Assembly (NCBI GenBank): GCA_964642235.1
Contig: CAZXOP010000101.1
Span: forward strand, 1 to 6,986
DNA length: 6,986 nucleotides
From: CAYSND01 sp964642235
GTDB taxonomy: Bacteria; Bacteroidota; Bacteroidia; Bacteroidales; UBA932
Direction of reading: 5' to 3'
The notes beneath the pieces were generated by a model that worked only from the letters and a program-made list of their open reading frames with translations, made no database searches and was not told the DNA's origin. Below, in pieces: positions 6,695-6,986 of this stretch. Position numbers and translations under genes: made by a program. Within the stretch, counting starts at the first letter, position 1; each line of letters begins with the position of its first letter.

Positions 6695-6714
6695 AAAAGA
6701 TTGTCTATTTTTGT
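6695..6714 (+). repeat. 20-base direct repeat, right copy
   Basis: This is identical to 5176-5195 over all 20 bases, in the same orientation, 1519 bases downstream. It lies just upstream of the septum initiator gene and includes its likely promoter box. Confidence 0.85.
6706..6713 (+). promoter_or_regulatory. Putative -7 box of the FtsB/DivIC-type gene
   Basis: TATTTTTG matches TAnnTTTG and lies 19 bases before the ATG at 6733, which would give a short leader of roughly a dozen bases. No clear -33 TTTG is visible; the region upstream is very AT-rich. The box is part of the right 20-base repeat copy. Confidence 0.5.
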
Positions 6715-6732
6715 ATTTCAAAACCGCTAACA

Positions 6733-6986
6733 ATGTCGAAATTCAGGGAGAAATGGAATAATCTGAGGCAGAAAAGATACTTTAGGATCTTGACCAATAA
6801 GTACCTTTTCGTGACATCTCTATTTCTCGTCTTCATTATTTTCATAGACAATAATAATCTCATTCGTTGGGCAGGTAAATGTATTGATGTTATTTACCAG
6901 GAGAAAGCCATCAGGCAGTATAAGAAAGAGATTAAGGGATTAGATGATAAGATGAAGGAACTGACATCCAACAAAGACTCCCTTGA
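6733..6986 (+). CDS. Septum formation initiator, FtsB/DivIC type (partial, 3' end outside window)
   Basis: I read 84 complete codons from ATG 6733-6735 to the window end with no stop. The product is a small bitopic division protein of the FtsB/DivIC family, which helps link the divisome to septal cell-wall synthesis. A short basic cytoplasmic start (MSKFREKWNNLRQKRYFRI) leads to TNKYLFVTSLFLVFIIFID (residues 21-39), a single membrane helix. This is followed by the NNNLIRW patch (40-46) seen in the phylum. From about residue 55 the chain is a charged helix with coiled-coil character (YQEKAIRQYKKEIKGLDDKMKEL). Bacteroidota members are usually about 100 residues, so perhaps 15-25 residues are missing. 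The gene is divergent from the minus-strand operon and separated from it by the AlbA_2 gene. No Shine-Dalgarno site is evident. Confidence 0.85.
   Translation, partial: MSKFREKWNNLRQKRYFRILTNKYLFVTSLFLVFIIFIDNNNLIRWAGKCIDVIYQEKAIRQYKKEIKGLDDKMKELTSNKDSL

Noticed and set aside
5131..6732. A complete defence island, CRISPR array or transposon around the AlbA_2 gene
   Set aside because: There is no transposase, integrase, nuclease, toxin-antitoxin pair or regular spacer array. Only one gene, two 20-base repeats and a short tandem repeat are present.

Overview
The window looks like chromosomal DNA from a member of the Bacteroidota, most likely order Bacteroidales. The evidence is: promoter-like boxes matching the Bacteroidota -7 consensus TAnnTTTG; a lysine exporter (LysO) encoded as two short overlapping genes, a layout I recall from Bacteroidales; a GH63-type lipoprotein glycosidase; a short FtsB/DivIC-type septum protein with the asparagine-rich patch after its membrane helix; and a solitary AlbA_2/ATPase regulator of a kind common in this phylum. 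I cannot name the genus.

Region 1 (1-5130, minus strand) is a tightly packed six-gene run, read from right to left: CPBP-family membrane protease, mannose-6-phosphate isomerase (manA), Hsp15-like S4 RNA-binding protein, GH63/trehalase-like lipoprotein, LysO N-terminal half, and LysO C-terminal half (cut by the window start). Gaps are 16 bases or less, and two junctions overlap (41 and 11 bases), so the run is probably one operon. Its likely promoter is a TATTTTTG box at 5147-5154 on the minus strand. The products do not form one obvious pathway. They are a mix of sugar-phosphate metabolism, glycan trimming, ribosome rescue, membrane proteolysis and lysine export, as is common for Bacteroidales housekeeping clusters.

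Region 2 (5131-6732) holds one plus-strand gene, an AlbA_2/ATPase/winged-helix protein of 439 residues. It starts divergently from the operon and is bracketed by two identical 20-base direct repeats (5176-5195 and 6695-6714). Each repeat carries a promoter-like box. Just after its stop codon lie two tandem 20-base units (6574-6613, 18/20 identical) built from four GGCTCA hexamers. The gene may be a later insertion between the operon and the septum gene. This is the most accessory-looking part of the window.

Region 3 (6733-6986, plus strand) is the first 84 codons of an FtsB/DivIC-type septum formation initiator, which runs off the right end.

No rRNA, tRNA, CRISPR array, transposase, integrase or convincing terminator was seen. 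I did not find a clear new multi-gene system. The points most worth checking are the repeat-bracketed AlbA gene with its post-stop tandem repeat, and the Cys/His tail on ManA.
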